The notes: generated from the sequence alone by a model not told the origin. A DNA stretch of 64,000 nucleotides from Rallus limicola (GCA_022605955.1 JAKCOZ010000004.1:65098229-65162228); one strand, 5' to 3'. Positions 40,371 through 54,640 are shown, counted from the stretch's first letter. Numbers and translations are program-made.

Positions 40371-42571
40371 AAATACAAAATCTGGTGATCCAATTTTTTG
40401 CCATTCTGTGGTATTTTAAATACTACACCCTTGATAATAAATAAAGGATTAATGTTAGATGTTAACTTCTATGTGTTCTGCTTCTGTGTGTTCTGTTCTC
40501 TCAGAATAACAGTAACATAGTCTATGACCCTCATCACAGCTACACCATTAAGCGTATACTCAAGGACAAGCTGCAGATGTGGAAAATGCATTCAGTGTTT
40601 TTTGATTACTCAACCAGGATAGTCATGCTGAAACACCTTAGGATAATGGCCTCATTTACAGTGAGGTAATATTATCTCTGTCTAAACCAATTAAAAATGC
40701 ATATTTATAACTTTTTAAAAAAATAGCATTCTCAGTTGGGTGATGTGGTCCTTGCACCAAATCCCTACATGAACATAGGATATGGTCCCATTCTTCTTAC
40801 CTCTACACAAACATGGAAAATACTTCTTTCACCTTAGATTCACCACAATGACAGAAATATAAAAGCAGTACCTTCTCTTATCTCAAACATAAATTAATAC
40901 TATGCTTTCATCTGTGAGATGCTCTTATACAGAACCCAAATAAGGAGGAAGTATTCATGGACCACATGTTAGCAAGTTACCTAGCTTGAAACATGGTAGT
41001 GTTCTACTAAAATCAAGTTATACCTGATTATAATATGCATTTTTTCAGTGGTTCAAGGTCTTAGTGTTTTATACATAAAATTATTGTGCAAGAAACATTG
41101 ATTTGATTTACAAGAAACATTGATTTGATTTACAGGAAACCCATTTTTACTAAGATTCCATATAAAACCAAAATGTTGTCTAAATACAAAGCAAACTTAA
41201 AATGCATTCTAAAATATCAAATTACTAGTTAGAGTTTTCATAGTGAGGATTTTTACTTTTAGAATGACAAATTTCAATAACACTCCTAGAGGTTTTTCAT
41301 AAACACAAAGTCTAATTAAATAAGACAATTGATATGTTGGAGAAAAATACACAATGTTATCCAGTTTCTCTGAAATATATTCATTAAATGCATTTATTTA
41401 CTTTTCAAAACTTTCAAAGTGTAACTTTTCATTGCATTATAAACCATTAATTGGAAAGAGGAAGCAAAGGGAGGGAAAAAACTGCATAGAAATAGAGCCA
41501 AGATAGTTTATACCAGTTTGGGGGGAGGGGGGGGTGGGGAAGAGGGAGCAGAGAGAGAAGAAGGAGAAGAAGAATCTAAAAGTAGCATTCCAGTTTATCT
41601 GTAGCTAGATTTTTCTTACCAATTACCTTCTACTAGGTATAAAGAATCTTATTTAAATTATTCAATTCAAAATAGAAGTTTTTCTAAGAACCAACAGTAT
41701 TTGTATCTATTTATAATATTTTAAAATAAAATACTACTAATAAGAAATTATTATATTATGAGATACTACTTTTCCATATCTGTATCATGGCAGAACCAGT
41801 GATTTTATATATTCCCAGTATCTGAGAGGTTGATGAAGAGTTCTTTAGCCAGTGATATCTGAATTTTAGACAGGTCAACTGCCACATCTAAAATAACAAA
41901 ATTTCATTACCAAATTACACATTTTTTTTTGTTTCTAGAACTTTGTAACCTAGGTCTGGAATTTTCCATCTCATAATTTTAAATTTGCTAAAACACTATT
42001 AATACAGAATAAATATACAAACAAGTCCATAGGATTTACTGAAGCCAGTGCTAAAGACCTTCAGCACTCACATGTGGTAATCTTACACAACAGCTCTGGA
42101 ACAACTACTCTCAAATAGCTTCATATATGCACAAAATAATACTTAATTCTACCTGATTTTGCCTTCTTCCACAGCAATAATATCCCCACACAGATTTCTT
42201 TAGCAACAGTTAATACTTTAATAATTTACCATTCTACTTGACCTGAAATACCTTTCATACAATCCCTTAGAGACTAAGAAAACTCTGCAAAGACATTTCC
42301 GAATGCTTAGTATTATCAAAAACGAGGGGTACTGTTTAGGTTTCTATTATATTCAGAGACAATGTAATTTATGGTTTCCTCATAATGACAAATTACAATT
42401 CCCATTCCATAGGTGTAAGAATTAAAGATTATTTGTGCAGACACTGAAGAAAAAAAATTATTGTGACCAGATCTCAAAAAGAAAGAAGCACTATTTGGTT
42501 TTTTATGAAAACAGAGTTCTCATTCATTTTCACAGATACTTCAGAATGCAGACTCAAAACCAAGCTCACAG
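40371..42571. other. AT-rich intronic DNA with short repeats
   Basis: The stretch contains a 22-bp tandem duplication at 41089-41132 and a G-rich tract at 41519-41541. No gene is seen. Confidence 0.5.
41089..41132. repeat. Tandem duplication, 22-bp unit, two copies
   Basis: CAAGAAACATTGATTTGATT followed by TA is repeated head to tail without change. Confidence 0.95.
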
Positions 42572-42740
42572 AACTTCACTTAATAAAGGAAATATGATTA
42601 CTGTATTATGGATTTTAAAAAATAAATAAATCCACAAATTCCAAATTTACCCAAACTTCACTTAATAAAGGAAATATGATTACTGTATTATGGATTTTAA
42701 AAAATAAATAAATCCACAAATTCCAAATTTACCCAAACTT
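42572..42740. repeat. Tandem duplication, 82-bp unit, two copies
   Basis: The unit begins AACTTCACTTAATAAAGG and ends TTACCCAA. Copy 2 begins at 42654, with about 5 bp of a third copy. No mismatch between copies was seen, so the event is recent. Confidence 0.97.
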
Positions 42741-42835
42741 GAAAGCCAAAAGTTTCAAACTCTGATTGTAAAGTCATTAAACAAAAACTACAGAGTTATT
42801 CCACAGATTTATCTTATAAAGACTGTCTTTATAAA

Positions 42836-42858
42836 GGGGGGGGGGGGGGGGGGGGGGG
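42836..42858. repeat. Poly(G) tract, 23 bp
   Basis: An uninterrupted G run in otherwise AT-rich DNA. It is hard to sequence, so its length is uncertain. Confidence 0.95.
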
Positions 42859-45740
42859 AAATGGTTTTCTGTTCTTTTAATCAGATCTGAAATAATATAT
42901 TTTGCACACTAATATGTGCACACTAATGGGAGAAGACGACACAGAACAGACAAAATGTATCTACTATTTCCATTAGTAAAAACAGCACTTGGAAATTTTT
43001 TCATTTTCTGTGAGGGTTTCTTTTCTTATCAATCATTTCATATTAAATCCTATAATCTATAACAAGTACTCTTAAAATGTAATTATACCATTTTCAAAGT
43101 AGATGCAAGAATTTTATGTTATATACTGTTACAAATTGGACTTTTTAGTATTATTAGTCAGGATTAGGGTGGATGTAAGAAGGTTTAGGAAAGTAACAGA
43201 AAAATGAGACACCTGTTTCTAAAACATAACCTCTCCAGTTATAATCCAACAAGATAGATCAGTAAAAAATGGCAAAACATTCAGCTATAGTACATTATTT
43301 AGCAGCATTCTTTTTTTAAAATTTACAAATACTTTTTCAGCGGTCAAGAGCATTTCTAAAAAATAACTGCTCATAACCGTTTGTAGATTTCTGAGAGCCA
43401 CTGGCTGACATCCAGATATAGTAATCACTTAAATCTTTGGTATTTTTTTAATTGTTTTATTTTAACATTACTGCAATTTCTCTCATATAGTGTTTGGTCA
43501 TTGCCAACATTTATCTGATTTTGGAGTAGTAGCCATTCAAACAAGCAAGCTCGTGGCAGATACACTTCAACAACAGCTAAATTAGACCGATAACACAAGA
43601 TTTTCAAGCAGGTCTTCATGAGATTTACTTGCAATGAATAATTTCATAACTGTATCATTAACTTTATACGTGGTTGTACTTGCATGGGTTTTTATTTTGT
43701 TTAAAGAAATCATTTCTAGAAAACTGACCCATGAAGAACATCCACCTGAATTAACACGTGGATGAAAACTCTTTCACTTCTTTGCACGTGTAGTGCTTAA
43801 AGTACACACAGTGTCCTTAACAAAACACAAACATCTTTCCACATGAAGATACTGAAAGATTAAATCACACTGCTTTGTTTTGTGGAACCAGTGAGCCAAT
43901 TGTCCTTATGGGCTTTGGCTTCTCAACAGCCACCGGGCAGCTGCAAGATCATTTAAAATAATAAACTTTCTCCCATAGAGCTAGTGGTGAAAGTGATCTA
44001 TTGATCTAACAATGGCCAATAGTTCTTTTCTTATGACACAGTAATGTTTCTCAGCAGCAGAGTTTGATTATAGCATGAAACTATGCTCTCTGGTTTCTGT
44101 GCTCTAAAAATAGGACTTTTCCTGTCTAAACCACTGCTAGCAGTGTCCAGAAGGAAATATTTTAATTTATATTTTTATATATAAGTAAGATAAAGTTACT
44201 CTTCATTCCAAGTTTCCTACTTTTTTTTTTTACATTTTTACCTCGGCTAAACACTTTCTTCTTTTGCGAGAAGTAATACAAGAAACTGACAAGTTATATA
44301 CAAGCTTGTGTAATTAGAAATACCATCATCCACATCTCCTCATTTTAATAGGCCATAAGCTCCACTGCCAGCACAAACCTCAGATCAGAAAAATTGTTCA
44401 TACTCCATTTAGCATTTTACCTGGAGATCTCCAATGATAACTTCAAGTTTTTAAAGCAACACTTTTTAAGTCTATATAAATGCTAGCATAATATTCTATA
44501 AAAGCTGTGATGTCTTTGTAGAGGTGTTGTATGTCAATAAAGAAAATCTATTGGCCACTATGTTCACCATTGACATCTTTCTGCAAAAAGACAAATGAGC
44601 TATGACCTTGCTCGAGAACTACATTTCCACAAGATTTTCTACTGCAAGGCTGAGTGTCCATCTTCATCTGAGTACTGCTTTACAGAATGTCTATTTTTCC
44701 TTGATCCATTTCTACTTTATATTCTTCCTTGTTATATATACCATTTGCCATTTACACCATATTTAACTTTTATTTTCAAATTCTCTTTTCCTTTAGAGTA
44801 TGTAAAGGCTTCCCATCATTTCACAAACATGTGAAAACTGTATTATTTTTTTTCTCAAATTTTGTCATCTTCATCTCCACTAACAGCACAGCAGCTCATT
44901 CACATAACTTCCTATGTTCTCTGACTATAAAGTAGCATGAAGAAGAACTATTTTTCAAACACATGTATCTAACACAGTCCAATAGCCAAAACTTAAGGGA
45001 AAGGAAAACAAAGGAAATGTGGGATAGTTCTTTCTCTGACTTCTGATTTCTGCATTTACTTATGGACTCAAAGGGTCAGAAGTAGCAATAAGAGTCAGAA
45101 GTAACAATAATGTCCAGTGAAGACCTTTCTTCCTTAGATGTATGTAATTGCTGAGACGGTGCGAACCAGAACATTCTCTGGTAATGAATTAGATCATTTT
45201 CTTCTTTTCAATTGTTTTAAACAACCTACCTGAAAATATGCCAATTCCAATATTCCTTTACTAAGAAAGTGAATAATTATTTGTATCCTACTTTCTCTGG
45301 ACTTCAAGTTTTGGGGTTTTTTTTTGAGATTTATAGAAAGATTATCTTCAGATAATATAGTTTTATCAGTATAATGCATAGTATTAAGATAAGGTGATGC
45401 TTATACTACCTCTAAAAGAGTTCTACCAGCATTCAATTACATTTTTAAATTCTTTATAAAAGTTCTTGTTCTGAAAGATAGGATTGCACTTACACTAATT
45501 CCAGTGAGGGAAAAGGTAAAAACACATGGCTTGAGTCATGTAAACCCAGTTCAGGATAAAAGTTATAGTTCTGTCTGAAGCCCATTAATTCAGATATTTG
45601 CAGCACATTAAATTAAGACCTTTTTTTTAATGGAACTTATGCCCATTCAAAAAGTTTTGTCTTATTCACTTACTGATTATATGACTGACAATAGTGTTTG
45701 AGTAAGACCAAAGAAAAAGTATTTTTTATTATTATTATTA
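42859..45740. other. AT-rich intronic DNA, no gene seen
   Basis: No exon or transposon is recognised. An ATT microsatellite (45725-45740) borders the ABCC-like fragment. Confidence 0.5.
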
Positions 45741-45797
45741 CCGGATGTCATTTACTCGCTTCTCAAATGAAGGCTCCCAGGCAAAAAGCTTCAGGAT
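45741..45797 (-). pseudogene. Orphan ABCC (MRP) transporter exon fragment
   Basis: On the minus strand the 19 codons read ILKLFAWEPSFEKRVNDIR. This is the conserved stretch after the first transmembrane domain's cytoplasmic helices in ABCC/MRP transporters, where a -LK-(Y/F)AWEPSF- block is a family hallmark. It is preceded by an intact acceptor (CTTACCTTCCTCATCCCACAG, AG at 45799-45798), matching a known ABCC exon start. The frame then meets TAA in an (ATT)n-derived tract, so the exon is truncated. With intron sequence retained and no neighbouring exons, it is an unprocessed fragment and cannot make a transporter. ABCC2- or ABCC3-like is my best guess within the family. Confidence 0.75.
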
Positions 45798-46075
45798 CTG
45801 TGGGATGAGGAAGGTAAGTGGGTACTGGCCTCATGGGAATGTTCACCTCCACACTCAGCTGGCTGGTGGCCAGCACCTACATCAGCAGCTCCTGCTTGGC
45901 CACTGTACCTGCCATCTCCTGTCCTGCCCCATGGCTTATAGCACTACACCACAACATTCCCACTCTCTCATTCTTGGCTTACAGATCACCGCCAGCCCCT
46001 CTGCCACCCATGGCAGCCTGCTCACCACCACAGTCATCCAGGAACCCAAAGAAAACCCTCTGTTTGCTACTGAAA
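45798..46075 (-). other. GC-richer flank of the ABCC fragment, probably its transferred intron
   Basis: This roughly 280 bp segment is clearly richer in G and C than the DNA on both sides and ends abruptly at about 46075, where AT-rich DNA resumes. It is read as the intron part brought in with the ABCC exon. Plus-strand ORFs 45745-46137 and 45818-46099 across it are shadows. Confidence 0.5.
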
Positions 46076-49000
46076 GAAACATTATTTTTAAAAAAATAAT
46101 ATATGCTGCAAGCCAGATAATACTGTCTAAAAAATAAGCTAGCACTTTTTATAGAAGTATAAATATTAGTCCTAGTTGTGACCTAACCTTTGAGTTCAAA
46201 AGCTTTTCTTGCCCATGATATAAATCAACCTGAATGTCTTAAAAATCTGAAATGCTTTTGAAAAACAACTAATTTCTAAAGAATATAAGAAAAATTAATT
46301 AAGAAAACTATCAAACATGAGCTAAAGATATTTTTAAAAGCAAAGGCACTGTAATACTCTACACTTCCAGTTCACTATCACTGCAAATATGAAATATTGT
46401 ACTTAGGGTATACTCATACATTGTCAGGCCTGGTAGAAAATTGTTTTGTGTAAAAGCACAGTAATATTCACAAACTGCAAAATATTTCATTAAAACCTAG
46501 ACTAGCCTCTTCCATTTTTCATCTCAATTTCCTTAGCACAAAGAGCTCAACTATCTTTAGGATGATACCAAAGCCAATATTTTCTGGTTTTCAGTGGGTT
46601 TGTTTTATGCCAAAGTAGACAAAATGAGCTTCCATTGATTACTTCAGCTTCAGAGCTAAATGAATTCTAAAACATAAGCTAATATTTAGTCACTTCCTTC
46701 AGCTTCTTATTTTTAGTAATTATGATTCAACAGGATGATTTGTTGAAGTAAAATCCCTTCCAGCTTTCCACCTATTAACCATATTTGTGAAGTTACCCAT
46801 GTGGGTAACATTTTGCAGAAATTGTGCCTAATCAGATATGGAAGTAATGAAGACTTTTCTGCCTCCTCAGAAGTTCTCCTAATTGCTCAGCAAAGAACAG
46901 TACGTTCATCCTCAGCATACCAGAGTTCCTTACAATGAGGGCCCAGAAAAATATACCTAAAGGTTTGTTACAGTGATGTAGTTTCAGGTTACCCAGTTAA
47001 GAAGAAATTAAACTGTAGCAGAAATCAACTTCAGTCTGATTTACTGTACATGACTGTTAGTCATGTCCACTAATATTGGCATACTTGCCTCCTCTTAAAA
47101 CAGTAGCAAAAGTAAGTTTCTCTGGGTCTTCACAGAGACAAATCCACTCTCTACATGCTTACCCTAAGAATATTACGCTAAGAATATTGTTCCATGGCAA
47201 ATAGACTTACCCTGTTAACAACTACAATTTCTACATTCTTAGCAGTTGGGTGAGGGGGGGTGGGTGTTGACTTCATAATAGCACGTATATATCCATAACT
47301 TCATTCACAACTTGTTTTTTCTTTCTGAGGGTAACAGTTGGGGGGGGGAGGGGGTGTCTTTTTTTGTCTTTTTGTTTCACTAATAGGCTTGATTTTATGT
47401 GTGTTTTGTTGAATAGCTTCTTCTTGCTTTTTTTTTTTTTTTCACAACCATTTTGAAAATATTCATGAAGATCACACTATGTGAGAACAGATCCTGCCAC
47501 CTTCACAGCTCTTTGCTATCCCATGCTCACACCACTTGTCAGGAAGCAGATGGATAATCTTTATGAGTCCTTCCATCAAAGACCCCTGATGTACCCTCAG
47601 GCAATTCTCCTAGTTCATGGTACAGACAGCTCCAGCAAAGGAGATTTACTCCCACCTTCCTTTTTCCCTTTCTTTTTTTTTTTTTCATTTGGGCCACCTC
47701 TGCAGGAAAACACATATACGTGCACACACTCACACAGGGCTGTACTTGTAAGATGATTGCTGCCTAGTTCCTTTGTTCAAGTTACAAAGATACTGTGTCA
47801 CTCTCAAATGGCCAAAAATAATACGCTGTAAAGAGACTTATCAAAAGTTCAATAACCTGTTGTTAATATGTATTAGTGAAAATATTGCTGTTTAGTTTTT
47901 AAAGTGTATATCCAGATTGGAGTAGACAGAGTGTTGAGTTTTCCATCCTTATAACCATAAGATGGGTTCTGATGAGTAAGAAACCAGTAAATAGTGTAAC
48001 TCCAAAGTAGAAGGATTTTTTCAAGTTATCTGTGCAAAGAGGGGGAAAAAAAGGCTTCCAACAGCATGTGTTGTGATTTTCTTATAGACTAGAAGAAACA
48101 GTCAGGAGAGTAAAGAAAATCAATGTGAAGAGAGCTCCTGTGCCCACAAAACAAATACAGCATTTTTATCCAACTCAAACATCTTCCTATGACTCAAAAG
48201 AATGGAAAATGTTCTGAAAAGCAACCCACACAGTTTATATGATAACATGTTATAGTCTTACCTTGAGTTCTAACAAATGCAATGTTTAATGAATTTTAAT
48301 GACCACAGAATAATCCAAATGCATAGCTAAATTTGAGATCTCCAAAGTCTAGACACAAAAGGTCACAAATGGATGGCACTGAAGAGGTTGTGACTAGCTA
48401 ATGTTGATTTGATCTTTAAATGTGATTTTTCATTGTTTAAGTAGGTTTGAAAAGACATTAGGAAATCTGATTTAATGCATTTCTGGACACATTTTTCTTA
48501 GCAGTATCACAGTCACACAGGAAGTTTCTGCAGGCATATTGAATGTCGTGAATGATAGAGTCTGCTGAGATCTGAAGAGATAAGCCTTAATAACAGTCAT
48601 ATTTTATAGTCTTTCCTTCTCAAGGACATCCAAACAAATACATATAACAGTACTGAAAAGAAGTCACAGGTATCTTTCACAAATTTCCATTTTCTTCCCT
48701 CATCTGCTAACAGATGAGACATGTACAGGGTTTACTACTTCCCCTGAACTGACCCTGTGTATGTTTCCTTCAACGCTGAGAAAAGATCAAATCTGGGCAT
48801 AAGTAGATTATTTAGCTATGTTTTTGTCCTTAATGTAAACATTATACTTGTGTCAAATGATAAGTAAAAGGATTTAACTTAAAAAAAAAACCTGTACCTC
48901 CTTTTTTGTATTGTTGGATCATTTTGCCAAGTATTATATTTTATGTTTGGTTTTAACTGAACAGAAACTAGTATCATTGTTTCAACGAGCAATATTGTAT

Positions 49001-51810
49001 TAACTATCATTAACTCCTTTCTTTAAGGTTTCACAATGTAAACTGTTGAGACAGGACTTTAATTACTTTTTTACACATTAATAAAAAGGGTAAAAATTGC
49101 GAATTTGACCATGGTGAACTACAAGACTCAGATTTTCTTGTAAATGTTTCATGGGTACCAGTGCAATTTTTTTATTATTATCTGCTTAGTAACTCATATC
49201 CTAATTGTGTAACTTTTAAATAACAGCATAAATATGAGCTAATTAATAAAGCTAATATATGTTTAGCTCCTGAGCTGATTGAACATGTTTAGTTCCTCAA
49301 AAAGAATAAAAGACCAAATGGTTAGCAAGTTCAATTATAAAGTAATCCTTAATAAATTTACCCAGATTATTACCTACTAAGTGTGCATATGCACATGAAT
49401 GAACTATTTAATAAAAGCGGTTTAAATTCAGGATCAGTTACCTTATGACAAAAACCACTTTAAAGTAATAGCTATTTTTATATTCAAAGAAATGTGACAC
49501 TTAATTTGAAATATTTTACTGGAGATACAGAAAGAGCTAAATGTGAAGATGGCACACTCTTCCAAAGCTGATTCTACACCTTTTGAAGCAAGATTGGTAA
49601 TTGTTACTCAATAAATTTCTACAGAGTAAATATTCAGTTAAATACATATGTTCACAGACAAGTCCTTATTCACAGGGCTAATTATGATGACCTATTGTAA
49701 AAACAAACACTACTGACTTGCTGGTGAATTTTTAACAGAAGAGTGAGCAGTTTCTATTTCAGCGATTTTGTATTTTAATATCAAGAATCTGTTAACCCAT
49801 TAGAATACTTATCTTTCTCTTTTAAATTCGTACCTGAGAATCTGAGTTCAATACGGGGTAATAAAACTCAAAGCCTGGAAAAAAAATATCCCTACTTGAT
49901 CAACTTTTACTTCCTCCGTATTGCTGATGCCATGAAAGGCATGGTTCATCTAGCCTAACTTTTTCAGTGTAAGAGTTATTCAGTCTAAACCAACCTTGTC
50001 TATTCCTTCTACTTCCTTCAGTCTCCAAACACTGCAGAGGCCTGGCTTGGCTTGGACCAGAACTTTACTTTTTAGACAAAGATTAGGCCCTTCAGATTTC
50101 TTTTATTTCATAGAGTTTCCCAGAAAGTTAGAAAAGCAAAAACTTTCAAAAAATATTTCCAAAATTTGAACAAAAATTCTTCTTTCAGATAGGTAAATAA
50201 ACATTTTCCATTTCAGTTATTAAAAAAAAAAAAGAAAGAAAAGAAGAAGAGGAATAAAGGGAATGGATCAAATTATTCAAGTTGGAAAAGTTTGGGGGTT
50301 TTAAAAAAGCATTGTTCATTCAAAATTATGTTATCCTCCCATAAAGCAGCTTTACTTTTCCCATTCATCTGTAAAAATTTAGTATGGATCATTTAGTACT
50401 TTAAGATTTAGCTACAGACAATGAAATCAGATACAGTGTTTATATAATTAGGGAATATCAGAGACATCCAGTAAAATATTAAGATAGAAGAAAAGAAAAG
50501 GAAAAAACCCATCAGAGATTGAATTAAAAAACTTGTCAAGTCTCCTGAACAACAGTTTCAGACTACATAGTAAGTAAGCTCTCCCTGGACAACTCTTCTG
50601 TCAGTTTTCACTGAGTCTAATAGAAGAATTAGAGACTCCAACAATCAGGGTTTTTTCCTGCTGAAATACTGATAGACATTTTCAACATTCCTAGTTCAAC
50701 TGACTTTTAAATCCAGATACTCATTTGTCTTAAAGAATTTTGGAGTGAAAATTCAAATACAATAAAATGGACTTGTGGCTAAGGTAAATGAACTTATTTC
50801 CACAAATATAAAGATTATATTCTGTAAAAGCCACAAACAAATTAACCTTCTGATGCATTGATAACAAAATATTGTTATCTAAAGACAAACATTGTTATCT
50901 AAGGAGTATAGCACATCTATCCCTGTAACTATCAGTCACAATACTAGTGAAGAACCAGGTTTTACATACCCCAGACAGAAACACCTGGAAATAGAAACAG
51001 TTGAAAATTATATCTTCTAAGAACGTCTATTTCATTGAAAGAAACATCAAACAAAGTTACTGAACACGTTCCTAGATGAGTTACTCTATTTTAATAACAT
51101 TCTGAAAAACGACACAAGAACATTCAAGGAAATCTGAATCCAGGCTTTGTGGTTTTAATTGAAGAATTACCTTTCAGTGGAATTAAAAATACATTTTTTT
51201 AACTTCTGCTTACTGTTTTACATAGTATTAAAATACCATCAAGTTTATCCAGAGCTGGCTGAACTTCAGTAATTGGAATAATGATCATTACATGTTTATT
51301 CTGTACTACTTGAATTCCTGAAAGCTTTGGCCGTTTAAATTGAAGACACTATACAAATCTAAGACTAATATTACTTCACAAGAAGGAAGACAAAAGACTC
51401 TGAGGGGGGAAAGCACAAAATTATAACTATTAATATAATACTGATCTTTGATTCTCCATATTCCAATTCAGATGTAACAGCACAATGACATTATGTTATC
51501 AAATTGTTTAATCTTCCAACATACATTGCAGCATAACATTATAAAAGCTTCTTCAGGAAACATTAATTTGCCTTGCAAACTGAGGGGTGTGGAAATAAGT
51601 CACCTTCTACTTTCTCTTTTGCATTATTGACAGAACTTCTAGTAATTGTTCCTCTGGAAGAGATTAGGGAGGATGAAGGTTAAAACTGAGAAACAGACAA
51701 GATAAATATATTAGGCATGGGACAAAGACTGCTATTATTTGCAGTAACTACAGAATTCTTGGGGGGTGGTTTGGAATTTTTTTTTCTAAATCGAGATTTT
51801 CTCTTGTGCA
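46076..51810. other. AT-rich intronic DNA, no gene seen
   Basis: G-rich strings lie at 47254-47266 and 47340-47354 and T runs near 47429. ORF 47481-47756 lacks a domain. No transposon was recognised. Confidence 0.5.
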
Positions 51811-51811
51811 A

Positions 51812-51868
<57 letters not shown>

Positions 51869-51869
51869 T
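51811..51869. repeat. (AAT)n microsatellite, about 19 units
   Basis: A long perfect ATA/AAT trinucleotide repeat, a likely polymorphic marker. Confidence 0.97.
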
Positions 51870-53530
51870 TTTTTAAACCTCTAATCTTTGAGTTTCTAAA
51901 AATCTATTTTTTTCTATGGTTTCTTATCTCCGGGGACAGTAACTTTTTCATTCAGTGACCACATTTAAATGAGAGTTATTACTTGAACTTTGCATCACTT
52001 CAAAAGACAAGTAGCAGTCAGTAAGACCTGAGTTATACTTCTCAGCATCCAATCTATTGGACAATTGTGTGAAAATCCTTTTACAAGGCTGTCGGTGTTC
52101 CAAACACTGGGTGAAAGAATCTGGGGATATTCCAGAAAGCCCACACGGATGAAAGCTTTCTTAACCTACATTAAATCTTGATAATGCAATAATGAGTCTT
52201 TTAAAAGGATAATTCTAATTCCCCTATCTAGTGCAATAAAGACTGTATACAGCTAATCTGCTTTGCCCTTTCAATTAAACTCGTCCAGGACGTTCTATGT
52301 AGTCAGCACCCTGAATGAGTCATTAAAATTCTCGTTCTGTAAGAGTTGTGTGCAGCGCACCGTTGTTTCTAAATTCCATTAAATCCAAATGGTCTTTATC
52401 GCCCCATGACCACTGTGACTTCAATCAGCCAATTTAATTACCTTACAAAATTGTCAGCAGAAGCAGCAAAGAAAAACAGGAAGGGCTGTGACGTTATCAA
52501 ATTGAAATCTTCCTCTGTGCTGTTTAATCTAGACCAGTCAATAACAATGCTTCTCACCTCCTTGCTGCCTTCCCGAGGCTCTTAACCTTACTCTTCTTTC
52601 AAAGATTTCTGTTGTTGTTTATAAGACTGATTTTGAACTCCTCTCTGTGAAGATGTTAACACAAATTGAAAGCTTCTTATCCTTGGCAGTAAAATTTTCA
52701 TTGGCTCTAAATACTGGAATTACCAAGCCACGGACCTCTGAGGGCTGCCACAAGTGTTTATTCTGCAGATTTTCATCGCACTCTTGCTCTGAAGGCGCTT
52801 CCCCACTAAAATCAGATATGTACAATTTCTCATTTCTTTCCTAAATACAGTAAGAAAGGTTACCTCCTTCCACTAAAAGGATGTCAGTGCAAAAACCAAA
52901 GGAAAGAAAGTCCACATCCAGGAGAACTAATGCAGGTCCAGTCTAAGAAAACTCTACATGATTACCCAGCAAGTATTTTTCACTCCTGTCCTGTATCCTT
53001 TTGCGAGGAGGTAGCTCTCACTCCTGTTCCATGACCTGGCTGGTTTTAAATGCTACTATGTCAAAATGGTCACCTGAACACCAGGAGTATGTGCTTCAAC
53101 ACCCACTGGCAACTGCACAAGCAGTGGATGTGGTGAACTGGCCTCTTCTGGCTTTGCCATGCTCAATCTCATAAAAACATTCCTATGGAGATAAACTCCA
53201 TCTGTTTGAGCCAAAGGCACTCAGTTAAAATGTTAGGTGAAATCGGTGCTAAATCTTCATGAGGGAAGTCTCCGGTGTATAGTAATTCTCCACTCCAGAG
53301 TCCCACAAGCAGAGTTGAGAAAATGTTACTATTTTTAGTTTAGTCCCAAGGCCTACATGATGATGATGATGATGCATCGGGAAAGTGCTAGGCTTTCTAA
53401 ATGTTTGGTAAGGGTTGTGAGGGTTTTCGGGGTATTTGGAGGGGGTGGGGGGCGAGGAATTCAGTAGTAGGACTGGTAAGCGGTTGATGTGCAGGTAAGC
53501 GTTCAAAACTCTTCCTTCATTCCTGGAAAA
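51870..53530. other. Intronic DNA; candidate conserved element at about 52290-52600
   Basis: No gene is seen. 52290-52600 is repeat-free, has balanced composition and contains homeodomain-like TTAATTACC, a CCAAT-like string and a TGACGTTA CRE-like string. It is listed as a possible enhancer with low certainty. Confidence 0.3.
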
Positions 53531-54640
53531 GTATTCCCATCACTCGCTTTGCTTTGCTTTTAAACCAGAAGGCGTCCCACCCCCCACTGCCACCCCCCCT
53601 CTTGTGGGTCACTGGAACTGATGCCGTGAAAACCCGAAATCAAAACTCTTTTCATAACCCAAACCGTTCCACTTCCTTCCTCATCTGCTATAAATTCGGG
53701 CAACTCCAGAGCAACAAAACGTCGAGAGTACGGACGCGGGCCTCCGCTTTTCTTTATTCTTCTTTTTGAACCTGCTGAAGAACACAAAGTATCTCGACGA
53801 GGCGGGGAAACGGTTCCCAGGCCAGTGGCCCCCTGCGGTGGAGATATTTAGGCTTTCGCCACGCTTTCCTTACCCGAGTTACCTGGGTTACCTGAGAAGG
53901 AATGAGAAGGCGCTACGGCCAAACCGCTGCCACCGCCTGCTCACGGGTCCGTCTTCACACTTGTGAAGTAGGAAAGACTGTACAGGTTCAATGTACCAGA
54001 TACAAGGCCCCAAATGGGGCAATTTAAATAAAGAAGGGTATTTCGGAGTGTTCCAGAGCTGATATTCCTGTCCGGGGTAGGAATAGGTAAAAAAAGAAGG
54101 GGTTTAAACATCCCGGGGCTCTTATTGCCTTGGGCAAGGAGAAGGACCGAGTGTCCGAAAACGCAAGTGAGCAGTTATTCATATGTTAACTGATGGTTAA
54201 CAGCTCTTAATGGCTTATTGATTCGGCCTTAGGGTGCTGGGATGCCCCCAGGGAGGTAAAACGCAGAAGCGAGGGGGGCTGCGAAAAGGTGGTGGGGCGG
54301 AGGCTGAGGCCGGCCCCGGGCCGCCCGCCTTGTCCGGCGGTCGGGGCTGGAAAGGCGGCTCGGCCTGGCTGTGGATCTGCCGAGCTACTTGGTGTTCCAG
54401 GGAAGCCGCTGCCCCGGGTCTGTTCTTTACACGGGAGAAGTTAATCGCGAAGCTACGAAACGTGATCCCCGATAACGGAACGCATCTGCCGGCGGTCACG
54501 TATATTGGTTTTGCACGGTGCCAAGTGATAAGGAAAAGGTTTCCATCACACTTAGCGCAGCAGAGAGACAAATACTAGGCTGCTGCTTTTCTCCCTCGTC
54601 AAGCTGGGACTTGTCCTTTTATCCGCAACAAGGATTCAGG
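53531..54640. promoter_or_regulatory. CpG-rich intronic segment
   Basis: CpG dinucleotides become frequent at 53690-53960 and again at 54230-54490 (GGCCGGCCCCGGGCCGCCCG). This is the start of the promoter-proximal zone of GRIK2, about 3 kb inside intron 1. The overlapping ORFs on both strands (54215-54578) are products of GC-rich sequence. Confidence 0.5.

Noticed and set aside
45745..46137. 130- and 93-codon plus-strand ORFs
   Set aside because: They are the antisense of the ABCC exon and its intron-like flank; the real signal is on the minus strand.
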